In this document: positions 19,597 to 27,975 of the stretch, one piece after another
How the letters are laid out: the number at the start of each line of letters is the position of its first letter
How positions within the stretch are numbered: position 1 is the stretch's first letter
Source of the DNA: Bacillota bacterium
Lineage (GTDB): Bacteria > Sysuimicrobiota > Sysuimicrobiia > Sysuimicrobiales > Segetimicrobiaceae
Assembly: GCA_021324975.1 (NCBI GenBank)
Contig: JAJPIA010000122.1
Coordinates: 1 to 56,999 of the forward strand
Length of the DNA: 56,999 bases
Direction of reading: 5' to 3'
Notes under the pieces: generated by a model
What the model was told of the DNA's origin: nothing
Seen by the model: only the letters and a program-made list of their open reading frames with translations
Databases searched by the model: none
Program-made: the position numbers and the translations under genes

Positions 19597-19782
19597 TCAG
19601 CCGCCCGAGGGCTTGGCCCCGGCGTTTCCCGGCTCCGCCTCGTCGACGAGCATCACCGGGATGCCGTCGCGGATCGGGTAGCGGCGCCCGCACTGCGTGC
19701 AGACGAGCCGCTCTTCCCGCTCGACGACGGTCGTCTTGCACACGGGACACGCCAGGATCTCCAGCAGCTCTTTGTCGATCAC
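19597..19782 (-). CDS. Trm112-like zinc-ribbon protein
   Basis: 61-aa protein of the Trm112/YcaR family. LLEILACPVCK and LVCTQCGRRYPIRDGIPVML provide two CxxC pairs for zinc. The GTG at 19782 behind GGAGGGG gives the family length; extension upstream would run into the epimerase gene. Bacterial members are often partners or activators of methyltransferases, but its partner here is unknown. Confidence 0.9.
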   Translation of the reverse strand: MIDKELLEILACPVCKTTVVEREERLVCTQCGRRYPIRDGIPVMLVDEAEPGNAGAKPSGG

Positions 19783-19814
19783 GGCGCCCCTCCGGTACGG
19801 CCCGCGGCGCCGCC

Positions 19815-20756
19815 TCACGCGCTCGTGGCGCTCGTCGAGCTCTGCTGCCGAAACCATTCGACGGTGCGTCGAAGGCCTTCCTCCAGCGGCACGCGTGGCC
19901 GCCAGTCCAAGAGGCGCGCGGCGCGGCCCGGGGACAGCACGATCGTGTGGACCTCTCCGGGCATCGCGGGACCGTGCTCCGGCCTGTGGGCCGCGCCCGT
20001 GAGCCCGCGCAGCGCCTCCGCGAGGTCGTTGACGGACGTGCCGACGCCGGTGGCAATGTGCACCGGCTCGTCGATGCGCCGTCCCACGACCCGGAGGTTG
20101 GCGTCCGCGACGTCGCCCACGTACACGAAGTCGCGCACCTGCGTGCCGTCCCCGAAGATCGTCGGGCGCCGGCCGGCGAGCATGGCCGCCGCGAAGATGG
20201 CGATGACGCCGGCTTCCGTCTGCGGATCCTGTCGCGGACCGTACACGTTGCCGTAGCGGAGAATGGTCGTGTTGAGCCCGTGCATCCGGCGATAGTACTC
20301 GAGGTACTGCTCACCGAGGTACTTGTGAAATCCGTAGGGCGCCGTGGGCAGGATCGGGTGGTCCTCGCCCACGGGGAGGCGCTGCGGCTCGCCGTACAGC
20401 GCGCCGGCCGTGGACGAAAACACGAGCTGCGAGACGTGATAGCGGACGGCGAGCTCGAGCACGCGCAGCGTGCCCAGCACGTTCGTGTCCGCGTCGGCGA
20501 CCGGGTTCGCGATCGACGCCCGGACGTTGGCCTCGGCGGCGTGATGCGACACGATCTCCGGGCGCTCCTCCCGAAACACCTCCGCCAGCTCCGGGCGGCG
20601 GATGTCCATGCGGTAGAACATCACCCCCGGCGGCGTGTTGTTGCGCCGCCCCCCGCTCAGCACGTCCACGACGGCGACATGATGCCCCGCGTTGCGGTAC
20701 GCCTCGGCGACGTGGGAACCGACGAACCCGCCGCCGCCGGTGACGAGGATCCTCAT
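19815..20756 (-). CDS. NAD-dependent sugar-nucleotide epimerase/dehydratase (GalE-like)
   Basis: Extended short-chain dehydrogenase, 313 aa. The NAD-binding glycines are in MRILVTGGGGFVGSHVAE, the catalytic Ser region is FSSTAGALYGEP, and the YxxxK pair is YGFHK. The GDGTQVRDFVYVGDVADAN motif is typical of UDP-glucose/UDP-GlcNAc 4-epimerases. The ATG at 20756 overlaps the glmS stop (ATGA). Being coupled to glmS suggests it works on an amino-sugar nucleotide, but specificity is not determined. Confidence 0.93.
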   Translation of the reverse strand: MRILVTGGGGFVGSHVAEAYRNAGHHVAVVDVLSGGRRNNTPPGVMFYRMDIRRPELAEVFREERPEIVSHHAAEANVRASIANPVADADTNVLGTLRVLELAVRYHVSQLVFSSTAGALYGEPQRLPVGEDHPILPTAPYGFHKYLGEQYLEYYRRMHGLNTTILRYGNVYGPRQDPQTEAGVIAIFAAAMLAGRRPTIFGDGTQVRDFVYVGDVADANLRVVGRRIDEPVHIATGVGTSVNDLAEALRGLTGAAHRPEHGPAMPGEVHTIVLSPGRAARLLDWRPRVPLEEGLRRTVEWFRQQSSTSATSA

Positions 20757-22582
20757 TCGACCGTCACGCTCTTTGCCAGATTGCGCGGCTGGTCCACGTC
20801 GTTGCCGCGCAGCCGCGCGACGTGATACGCAAACAGCTGCAGCGGGATCACGGCGAGCATCGGCACGAGCAGCGGGTGCGCCGCCGGCACGCGCAGCAGC
20901 GTGTCGACGTGCGGCTCGAGCGCCGGGGCGGTGGCCTCCGTCGCCAGGCCGATCACGTCCGCGCCGCGGGCGCGCACCTGCTCGATATTGCTCACGGTCT
21001 TCGCTACGAGGTCCGGCTGCGTGGCCAGCGCCACGACCACCACGCCGGGCGTCACCAGGGCCAGCGTCCCGTGCTTGAGTTCGCCGCCGGCCAGCGCCTC
21101 GGAGTGCACGTAGCTGATCTCCTTGAACTTCAGGGAGCCCTCCATCGCCACGTAGTAATCGAGCCCGCGGCCGATGAAAAAGACATCCTCCGTCGTGTAC
21201 AGGCGCTCGGCGAGGGCGACGACCTCCGCCTCGCGCGCGAGCACGGCCTGCGCGAGCGTGGGGAGGGCCCGAAGGCCGCGGATCAGCTCCGCGGCGCGGG
21301 ACGGCTCGAGCGTCCCGCGGGCGCTCCCGAGGCGCAGCGCGAGCATCGTGAGCGCGGCCAACTGTGTCAGGTACGCCTTGGTCGAGCACACGGCGATCTC
21401 GGGGCCCGCGCGCGTGTAGAGCACGTCGTCGGCCTCTCGGGCGAGCGTGCTGCCGACGACGTTGGCCACGGCGAGCGTGCGCGCGCCCTGTCCGTGCGCC
21501 TCCCGGAGCGCCGCGAGCGTATCCGCGGTCTCGCCCGACTGGCTGATCGCCACGGCCAGGGCCCGCGGGCCCACAAGCGGCTCGCGATACCGGAACTCGC
21601 TGCCGAGATCGGCCTCCGCCGGCACGCGCGCCACGCGCTCCAGGAGCGCGCGGCCGACCAGCCCCGCATGATACGCGGTCCCGCACGCCACGAGCCACAC
21701 CTTGTCCACCGCGCGCGCCGCCTCGGCGGCCAGGCCGACGCCGTCGAGCACGACCTCCCGGTCGTCCGGAAGGCGCCCCATCATCGTCTCCTGCAGGGCC
21801 CGCGGCTGCTCATAGATCTCCTTGAGCATGAAATGCGCGTAGCCACCCTTCTCCGCCGCCTCCGCGTCCCAGTCGACGCGGAACGGCGCGCGCGAGACGG
21901 GGCCGCCCCCGATGTGCACGAGCGAGGTCGCGCGCTGCGTGAGGACGGCCATCTCGCCGTCCTCGATCACGAGCACGTCGCGGGTGTACGGCAGCAGCGC
22001 CGGGATATCTGACGCCAGCCACATCTCGTCCCGGCCGAGCCCGACGATGAGCGGACTGGTCCGGCGGACCGCGACGATCTTGTCCGGCTCGTCCGCGGAG
22101 AGCACGACGAGCGCGTACGCGCCCCGCGCGCGCCCGAGGGCCCGCTCCACCGCCGCCGGCAGATCGCCCTCGTAGGCCTCCTCGATGAGGTGCGCGAGCA
22201 CCTCGGTGTCGGTGTCGGAGCGGAAGCGGTGATCCCGAGCACGTAGCTCCTCTTTTAATTCGAGGAAGTTCTCGATGATGCCGTTGTGGATGACGACCAC
22301 CCGCCCCCGGCAGTCCGTGTGCGGGTGCGCGTTTTCGTCGGACGGGTTCCCGTGGGTCGCCCACCGCGTGTGCCCAATCCCGAGCGCGCCGTGGACCGGC
22401 GCGCGTTCGACCATCTCCGCGAGGCGCGCCAGCTTGCCGGCGGCCTTGCGCACCTCCACCGTCCCGCCGTTCATCACCGCGAGCCCCGCCGAATCGTAGC
22501 CGCGATACTCGAGCCGGCGAAGCCCGTCGAGCAGCACCGGCACGGCCGGCCGCATCCCGATATATCCCATGATCCCGCACAT
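20753..22582 (-). CDS. glmS: Glutamine-fructose-6-phosphate aminotransferase GlmS
   Basis: Makes glucosamine-6-phosphate from fructose-6-phosphate and glutamine, 609 aa. The start is fixed by the catalytic cysteine: MCGIMGYIGMRPAVPVLLDG. The glutaminase domain continues with LEYRGYDSAG and HTRWATHG. Two SIS isomerase domains follow (VACGTAYHAGLVGR, AISQSGETADTLAALR), and it ends LAKSVTVE as usual. The ribosome site is GGAGG eight bases before the ATG. A glmS ribozyme lies 258 bases upstream in the leader. Confidence 0.98.
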   Translation of the reverse strand: MCGIMGYIGMRPAVPVLLDGLRRLEYRGYDSAGLAVMNGGTVEVRKAAGKLARLAEMVERAPVHGALGIGHTRWATHGNPSDENAHPHTDCRGRVVVIHNGIIENFLELKEELRARDHRFRSDTDTEVLAHLIEEAYEGDLPAAVERALGRARGAYALVVLSADEPDKIVAVRRTSPLIVGLGRDEMWLASDIPALLPYTRDVLVIEDGEMAVLTQRATSLVHIGGGPVSRAPFRVDWDAEAAEKGGYAHFMLKEIYEQPRALQETMMGRLPDDREVVLDGVGLAAEAARAVDKVWLVACGTAYHAGLVGRALLERVARVPAEADLGSEFRYREPLVGPRALAVAISQSGETADTLAALREAHGQGARTLAVANVVGSTLAREADDVLYTRAGPEIAVCSTKAYLTQLAALTMLALRLGSARGTLEPSRAAELIRGLRALPTLAQAVLAREAEVVALAERLYTTEDVFFIGRGLDYYVAMEGSLKFKEISYVHSEALAGGELKHGTLALVTPGVVVVALATQPDLVAKTVSNIEQVRARGADVIGLATEATAPALEPHVDTLLRVPAAHPLLVPMLAVIPLQLFAYHVARLRGNDVDQPRNLAKSVTVE

Positions 22583-22840
22583 TGAGGCAGCCTCCATCGC
22601 GCGCTGCGGCTCGTCCGGCGTAACGGTCCGGGGCCGCGGCGCGAAGATGTGCCCGACGAATACCCGCGCCGCCCCAACGGATCGTCGGAGGCGCACCGGC
22701 ACACGGCCGCTGCCGCCATTGGGCAACGGACCACGCGAGCCGCGGTGGAAAATGCGGGCAGGCACGGCGGGATGACTCCGCGGATGGCGGCCGCGGGGCG
22801 GGAATCCGCCGCGACCGCCCACTGCCTGTCGGGGTGTGTG

Positions 22841-23001
22841 TCCCGGACGCCTTTTGTGCCCGGGGTCACCCCCGGGTTTTGTCGGCGTCCTTCGAGGCTT
22901 GGACCGAGCCTAGGGTCACCCGCCGAATAGGAGCGTCACCGCTCCACTCGAGATCCCCTACCTCGTCAACTCGCCGCACGAGCGCGGCGAGTTCCGGCGC
23001 T
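22841..23001 (-). ncRNA. glmS ribozyme
   Basis: Self-cleaving RNA in the glmS leader, activated by glucosamine-6-phosphate to switch off glmS. Read on the minus strand it starts with A-GCGCC; cleavage is expected between 23001 and 23000. A perfect 9-bp stem (22992-22984 with 22977-22969) follows. The invariant GTTGACGAGG is at 22970-22961 and TCGGCGGGTG at about 22926-22917. Then come a GGACGCC / GGCGTCC stem (22890-22884 with 22851-22845) enclosing an AAAACCCGGGG / CCCCGGG hairpin, and the closing CCGGG. Order and spacing match Thermoanaerobacter-type ribozymes. An added hairpin occupies 22930-22945. The 22583-22840 stretch to the start codon shows no further feature. Confidence 0.94.
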
Positions 23002-23228
23002 TGTGTCGCGACGCGTCCCCTCTCACCCCCTCTGGCTCATGCTGCCGTCGGCGCTGCGGCCGCCTGTCGGCCGGCGCCTGTCTTACACTGCCGCCCCCGA
23101 CGCCGCGATCTGCGGGTGCCGTCTGCCCCTCCCGGAATCGCGATGGAATCATACCCTATTCGGGCGGCGCGCGCCAGACACGCCGGGGCGCTGTCACGTT
23201 TATACCCCGGATTGGAGTCCGGCCGGCG
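23002..23228 (-). other. Gene-free stretch between glmM and the glmS ribozyme
   Basis: About 230 bases holding presumably the glmS promoter. A TATGAT-like box on the minus strand is visible near 23148-23153, but no convincing -35 partner was found. No ORF looks coding. Confidence 0.4.
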
Positions 23229-24596
23229 CTATCCGGGCGTGCCTGGGCCGGCTGGGGTCCCGCCGAGGCGGGCCGCGATCAACTCCGCGAGCCCGCGCGC
23301 GGTGTCGTCCGCGAGCCCGGCCGCGTCCGCCTCGGTCATGATCCGCACGAGCGGTTCCGTGCCGGACGCCCGCACGAGCACGCGCCCCCGCCCGGCGAGG
23401 CGGCGCTCCGCGGCCACGACCGCCGCGAGGATCTCGGCGTCGTCCTGCCATCGCTCCGGAGACTGCGCGCGGACGTTGAGCAGGACCTGCGGGAACCGGT
23501 GCAGGAACGGCTCGGCGTGCTCCTCGAGCGGGCGGCCGGATTCCAGCAGCACGTTGATGAGCTGGAGCGCGGTCACGAGCCCGTCGCCGGTCGTCGCGTC
23601 GTCGAGAAAGATAACGTGCCCGCTCTGTTCACCGCCCATGCGCGCGCCCGTGTCGAGCATGCGCTCCAGGACGTACCGGTCTCCCACACGCGCGCGCTCG
23701 AGGCGGACGCCGCGGTCCCGCAGCGCGATCTCGATCCGCATATTGGTCATCACGGTGGCCACGAGCAGGTTGCCGGGCAGCGCGCCGCCGTCCGCGCGGT
23801 GGAGCGCGGTCACGCCCATGATCGTGTCGCCATCGAGCAGCCGGCCCTGCCGGTCCGCCGCGATGACGCGGTCGCCGTCCCCGTCGTGCGCAAACCCGAG
23901 GTCCGCCCCGTGCGCGCGCACCGCCGCCTGGATACACTCCGGGTGCGTGGACCCGCACCCCGCGTTGATGTTCGTGCCGTCGGGCGACGCGTTGAGCGGG
24001 ATCACCGTCGCGCCCAACCGCTCCCAGAGCGCGGGCGCGATTCGCGCCGTCGCGCCGTTCGCGCAGTCCACGGCGATGCGCCAGCCGTCGAGCCGGGCGC
24101 GGGCGAGCCGCAGGAGATAGCCGAGATACCGTTCCGCGGCATCGGCGACGTCGTCGACGCGGCCGATGGCGGCCCCCGTGGGGCGCGGCAATGACCCGGC
24201 CTCGTCCATCACGAGCTCGATGCGCTCCTCCATCTCATCCGGAAACTTGAACCCGGTCGGGGCGAAGAGCTTCACGCCGTTGTCTTCCATGGGGTTGTGC
24301 GAGGCGGAGATCACCGCGCCGGCGTGCACCTCGAGCTCCTGGGTGAGCAGCGCAATCCCCGGAGTCGGCAGCACGCCGAGGCGGAGCACATCCGCGCCTG
24401 CAGAGCACAACGCGGCGGTGAGCGCGGCCTCCAGCAGGTCGCCCGAGATGCGGGGATCGCGGCCGACGGCGAAGCGCCCACGGGCCCCGGCCGCCAACAC
24501 GTGGACCGCCGCCCGGCCCAGCCGGTCCACCAGCTCCGTGGAGAGGTCGGCGTTGGCGATGCCGCGGATGCCGTCCGTGCCGAAAAACCGTCCCAC
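23229..24596 (-). CDS. glmM: Phosphoglucosamine mutase GlmM
   Basis: Converts glucosamine-6-phosphate to glucosamine-1-phosphate, 455 aa. FFGTDGIRGIAN at the N-terminus, the phosphoserine loop AVISASHNPMEDNG (S99), the metal loop DGDGDR, sugar-binding GEQSGH and phosphate-binding RASGTEPLVRIM are all intact. It starts with a GTG at 24596, five bases after the cdaR stop. The cdaA-cdaR-glmM order is the conserved c-di-AMP operon, in which CdaA activity is modulated by GlmM. Confidence 0.97.
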   Translation of the reverse strand: MGRFFGTDGIRGIANADLSTELVDRLGRAAVHVLAAGARGRFAVGRDPRISGDLLEAALTAALCSAGADVLRLGVLPTPGIALLTQELEVHAGAVISASHNPMEDNGVKLFAPTGFKFPDEMEERIELVMDEAGSLPRPTGAAIGRVDDVADAAERYLGYLLRLARARLDGWRIAVDCANGATARIAPALWERLGATVIPLNASPDGTNINAGCGSTHPECIQAAVRAHGADLGFAHDGDGDRVIAADRQGRLLDGDTIMGVTALHRADGGALPGNLLVATVMTNMRIEIALRDRGVRLERARVGDRYVLERMLDTGARMGGEQSGHVIFLDDATTGDGLVTALQLINVLLESGRPLEEHAEPFLHRFPQVLLNVRAQSPERWQDDAEILAAVVAAERRLAGRGRVLVRASGTEPLVRIMTEADAAGLADDTARGLAELIAARLGGTPAGPGTPG

Positions 24597-24601
24597 GTGC
24601 G

Positions 24602-25798
24602 TCAGGACGACGGGGTGACGATCACGCTGACCTGCGCCGGCGAGATCATGAGCACCCGCACGCCGTGCGGCACCGCCACGCGGGGCGTCGCGCGGTGCGT
24701 GCCGCGCCCGTCGGTCGACGCGTCCACCTGCGCCGCGAGCGCGCTCGGCGTGAGCCGCTGTACCGCATCCTGCGGGCCTTCGACCTGGACGTCCACCCGG
24801 TCCGGCGCCGCGCGGGCCGTGAGGCCCTTGGAGACGCCCGAGATCCGCACGGGGACACCCTGCAGGATGCGCGCGAGCTGCACGCTGCCGATGTGCACGA
24901 CCGCGGTCACCTGCTGGGTGGCCGAGGTGCTACCCTGGGGCAGGGAGAGCGCCACGCGCCGCGTCACGTCGCCGTGGGCGCCGGTCACATCGATCGGCAC
25001 CGTCACCGCGGTCTGCACCGTCTGCAACGTGCTGGCCGAGCCCGTGAGCGTGATCGTCGCGGGGGTGATCGTGACGCCGCTCACGGCGAGCCCGGCCGCG
25101 GGGCTCCCCGTGAGCGTCGGCACGACGGGCACCAACTTCGTGATCGTCCCCTCACGGACAGGGAGCGTGGCCTGCACGATCGACGGATCGACGGTCAACC
25201 CGCGGACCTCTTGTCCGGTCGCATCCAGAAGGTGCACCGGCACGGAGCTGACGAGCTGCTGGCGGGCCTGGGACGTGTCCAGCGTGACGACGGCGTGACG
25301 GACCTCCTCCACCTGCGTGGACGCGCCGCTGACCTGGATGTACGCCGGCTGCGTGCGGGGGTTCCCGAGCGTCACCCCGGACGGCGGCACGCCGATCAGC
25401 GTGACCTCCACGGGCATGCGGTGACGCATGAGCTGGTCCAGGACGACCACCGCCTCGGACGGGGTCCGCTCCACGACGTGCACGTCCGGCGGCGCGGCGA
25501 TGTACACGGGGACCCGGTGTTCCCCGGGGGTGAGCCCGCTCAGGTCGACCGACGCGTCCAGCAGCGCCGGCGTGAGCAGGGCCAGCGCCGAGCGCGGGCC
25601 CTGGAGGTGCACCTGGACGCGGCTCGGCGCCTGCACGACCACCTCGCTCCCCGACAACCCGCGGACGTGCAGGTCGAGCGTCATGAGCCGTTCGATCAAG
25701 GGGTTCTGCGCCGTCGCCACGTAGAGCCACATCACCGTCGCGATGGCGAGCGAGAGCCCGGCGTAGAAGAAGCGCGTGTTGGCGAGCCGCCGCCTCAT
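24602..25798 (-). CDS. cdaR: CdaA regulator CdaR (YbbR-domain protein)
   Basis: 398-aa protein with one N-terminal transmembrane helix (about residues 12-30) and a long extracytoplasmic part made of YbbR repeats, recognisable by the recurring pattern of short beta-strands such as LPVREGTITKLVPVVPTLTG. In Firmicutes CdaR binds and regulates the diadenylate cyclase CdaA. The ATG at 25798 (MRRRLANTRFF) overlaps the cdaA stop as ATGA; a start five codons further upstream is open but less likely. Confidence 0.92.
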   Translation of the reverse strand: MRRRLANTRFFYAGLSLAIATVMWLYVATAQNPLIERLMTLDLHVRGLSGSEVVVQAPSRVQVHLQGPRSALALLTPALLDASVDLSGLTPGEHRVPVYIAAPPDVHVVERTPSEAVVVLDQLMRHRMPVEVTLIGVPPSGVTLGNPRTQPAYIQVSGASTQVEEVRHAVVTLDTSQARQQLVSSVPVHLLDATGQEVRGLTVDPSIVQATLPVREGTITKLVPVVPTLTGSPAAGLAVSGVTITPATITLTGSASTLQTVQTAVTVPIDVTGAHGDVTRRVALSLPQGSTSATQQVTAVVHIGSVQLARILQGVPVRISGVSKGLTARAAPDRVDVQVEGPQDAVQRLTPSALAAQVDASTDGRGTHRATPRVAVPHGVRVLMISPAQVSVIVTPSS

Positions 25799-26652
25799 GC
25801 CTCCCGCCTCCACGGCCAGAACAGCGGCACGCGGAGCGGCGGCACGCGCGGGATATGAAGCGCCCCCGGCCGGAGCGCGGGGGGGCCGGCGAGCGCGAGG
25901 AGCGAGACCTTGAGCTCCTCCTCGGTGAGGCCTCGCCGCATGCGCCTTTCCTGGGCCAGCGAGATCGTCCCGGTCTCCTCGGAGACGACGACCGCGACGG
26001 CATCCGTGTCCTCGGTGATGCCGAGCGCCGCGCGGTGCCGGGTGCCCATCCCGCGGGCGAGGCCCGGACGCTCGCTGAGAGGCAAGAGACAGCCGGCCGC
26101 GGCCACCCGGTTGCCGCGGATGATGAGCGCGCCGTCGTGCAGCGGCGTGTTGGGATAGAAGATGTTGATCAGGAGCTGCACCGTGACCGCGCCGTCCACG
26201 CGGATGCCGGTGTCGATGACATCCTGGAGGCCGACCTGGCGCTCGATGACGATGAGGGCGCCGATCTTGCGGGAGCCGAGGACCCGCGCGGCGCGCGCCA
26301 CGTCGTTCACGAGCCGGATCGCGGCCTCACGGTCGAGCCCCACCGGGCTCAGCCCGACCAACGAGACGCCGCCGCGCCCCAGCTGCTCCAGCATCCGGCG
26401 GAGCTCAGGTTGGAACAGCACGAGCAGCGCGATCGGCACGACCAGCCCGACGTAGCTGAGGAGCCACTGCAGCGTGTACAGCCCGAGCCATCGGCTGACG
26501 ACGTAGACGCCGAAGAGGACGGCCAGCCCGCTCACGAGCTGTACGGCGCGGGTGCCGCGGATCAACGTCAACACCTGGTAGATGATGACGGTGACGACCA
26601 GGATGTCGATCAGGTCCCAAATGCGTATGGGAAACGGAACCGGCCAGGGCAT
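25795..26652 (-). CDS. cdaA: Diadenylate cyclase CdaA
   Basis: Membrane enzyme that makes c-di-AMP from two ATP, 285 aa. Three transmembrane helices span about residues 15-95. The DAC domain follows, with LHDGALII (the DGA motif) and GTRHRAALGITEDTDAVAVVVSEETG (RHR motif region), so catalysis should be intact. The C-terminal tail after residue 255 is proline-rich. It is first in the cdaA-cdaR-glmM operon and 47 bases downstream of argF, so it may share the argF transcript. Confidence 0.96.
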   Translation of the reverse strand: MPWPVPFPIRIWDLIDILVVTVIIYQVLTLIRGTRAVQLVSGLAVLFGVYVVSRWLGLYTLQWLLSYVGLVVPIALLVLFQPELRRMLEQLGRGGVSLVGLSPVGLDREAAIRLVNDVARAARVLGSRKIGALIVIERQVGLQDVIDTGIRVDGAVTVQLLINIFYPNTPLHDGALIIRGNRVAAAGCLLPLSERPGLARGMGTRHRAALGITEDTDAVAVVVSEETGTISLAQERRMRRGLTEEELKVSLLALAGPPALRPGALHIPRVPPLRVPLFWPWRREA

Positions 26653-26699
26653 CCCCTCACCTCCGGCGCGTCCGCCGGTCCGAGCGGGGCCCGCGAGCC

Positions 26700-27656
26700 C
26701 TACAGCGCCAGCGCGAGGAGGGACTTCTGCACGTGCAGCCGGTTTTCCGCCTCGTCGAACGCCACCGATCGCGGTCCGTCGAGGACCTCGTCGGTGATCT
26801 CCTCACCACGATGGGCCGGTAGGCAGTGCGATACGAGCGCGTGGCGCGGGGCGCGTGCGAGGAGCGCGGTGTTGACCTGAAACCGGCCGAACACGGGACG
26901 GCGCCGCTCCGCCTCGCCTTCCTGCCCCATGCTGGCCCACACGTCGGTGTACACGAGGTCCGCGTCCCGCACGGCCCGCACGGGGTCGTCCGTGACGTCG
27001 ATCACCGTCCCAGGGGCCGCGCGGCGTCCCGCCTCGTCGAGCGTGGCCGCGTCGAGCTCGTAGCCGGGCGGCGTCGCGATCGCCACGGAGACGCCCAGGC
27101 GGACCGCGCCGAGGAGCAGCGAGCGCAGGACGTTGTTGCCGTCGCCCACCCAGGCGATCCGCAGGCCCTCGAGGCGCCCCCACCGCTCCTCCGCCGTGAA
27201 CAGGGCGGCGAGCGCCTGACACGGGTGCTCCCAGTCCGAGAGCGCGTTGATCACCGGCACGCGTGCGTGGGCGGCGAGCGCCTCGGCGTTGGCGTGTGCA
27301 AACGTGCGTACCGCGATGCCCTGCACCCACCGTTCCAGATTGCGGGCAATGTCGGCATACGACTCGCGCCGCCCCATGCCGACGCTCCGGTCATCGAGGT
27401 ACAGCGCGTGCCCGCCGAGGTGGAACATCCCCGTTTCGAACGTGGCGTGCGTCCGCAGCGACGGCTTTTCGAACAGCAGCGCGAGCACCTTGCCCGCCAG
27501 GAGCGGCGGACGGTCGCCGGCCTGGCCGCGCTCCTTGAGCTCCGCCGCAAGGGCGAGCACCGTGCGCATCTCGCGCGCGTCGAGATCACCGATGCCGAGC
27601 ACGTCGTGCCCGCGCAGCGCGACCTGCGGCCTCTCTATCGCCTGCGACGTCTCCAC
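26700..27656 (-). CDS. argF: Ornithine carbamoyltransferase
   Basis: Makes citrulline from ornithine and carbamoyl phosphate, 318 aa. The carbamoyl-phosphate loop reads FEKPSLRTHATFETG, with H where R is usual after RT. The ornithine-binding segment is YTDVWASMGQEGE, and HCLPAHRGEEI carries the catalytic HCLP. The start at 27656 follows a good promoter (27690-27718). No other arginine gene is adjacent, and the cdaA operon comes next. Confidence 0.95.
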   Translation of the reverse strand: METSQAIERPQVALRGHDVLGIGDLDAREMRTVLALAAELKERGQAGDRPPLLAGKVLALLFEKPSLRTHATFETGMFHLGGHALYLDDRSVGMGRRESYADIARNLERWVQGIAVRTFAHANAEALAAHARVPVINALSDWEHPCQALAALFTAEERWGRLEGLRIAWVGDGNNVLRSLLLGAVRLGVSVAIATPPGYELDAATLDEAGRRAAPGTVIDVTDDPVRAVRDADLVYTDVWASMGQEGEAERRRPVFGRFQVNTALLARAPRHALVSHCLPAHRGEEITDEVLDGPRSVAFDEAENRLHVQKSLLALAL

Positions 27657-27689
27657 CCGGGGCCTCCTTGGGCGGGAAAGCTGCGTATA

Positions 27690-27718
27690 ATTATACGTGG
27701 AGCATCATAATAATGCAA
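27690..27718 (-). promoter_or_regulatory. argF promoter inside a perfect palindrome
   Basis: On the minus strand TTGCAT (27718-27713), 17 bases, TATAAT (27695-27690). The -10 box belongs to the perfect 12-base palindrome GTATAATTATAC (27685-27696), so a TATAAT also reads on the plus strand (27686-27691), directly before the RelE-like ORF. The plus-strand side lacks a clear -35 box. Confidence 0.7.
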
Positions 27719-27933
27719 ACGACCGCCAGGTCGTTCGCCGGCTGCTCGACCTGAGCGAAAACCCTCGCCCCCACGACAGCGAGCAACTCCACGGTTATCG
27801 CGATCCGGAGGTCACGGGCCGCAAAGGCTCCCGGTTGGATCAGGGAGAGTATCGGCTGCTCTACACGATTGACGATAACACACGTCGCGTGATCATCTTC
27901 CGAGTCGGACACCGCAAGGACATCTACAGGTAA
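27697..27933 (+). CDS. RelE/ParE-family toxin-like protein, short N-terminus, no antitoxin
   Basis: 78 aa read from a GTG. The C-terminal two thirds fit RelE: LLDLSENPRPHDSEQLHG, then GEYRLLYTIDDNTRRVIIFRVGHRKDIYR, the closing strands with the basic catalytic region. About 15-20 N-terminal residues of the fold (first strand and part of the first helix) are missing, and the frame is closed upstream by TAA at 27688. It is one of very few plus-strand genes. No antitoxin gene is next to it. It may be a truncated relic, or be translated from a leaderless transcript because TATAAT lies six bases before the GTG. Confidence 0.72.
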   Translation: MEHHNNANDRQVVRRLLDLSENPRPHDSEQLHGYRDPEVTGRKGSRLDQGEYRLLYTIDDNTRRVIIFRVGHRKDIYR

Positions 27934-27936
27934 TCC

Positions 27937-27956
27937 CGGCCCGCGGAACCGGGCCG
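27937..27956. terminator. Hairpin between convergent genes
   Basis: CGGCCCG - six bases - CGGGCCG sits between the ends of the RelE-like gene (plus) and the NlpC/P60 gene (minus). It is placed to serve both directions; no T-run on either side. Confidence 0.4.
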
Positions 27957-27975
27957 CAGGACGCGCGCCGGGACC

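Noticed and set aside
22583-22822. In-frame extension of glmS by 80 codons.
   Set aside because: GlmS needs its catalytic Cys directly after the start Met, and the extension has shadow-like composition.
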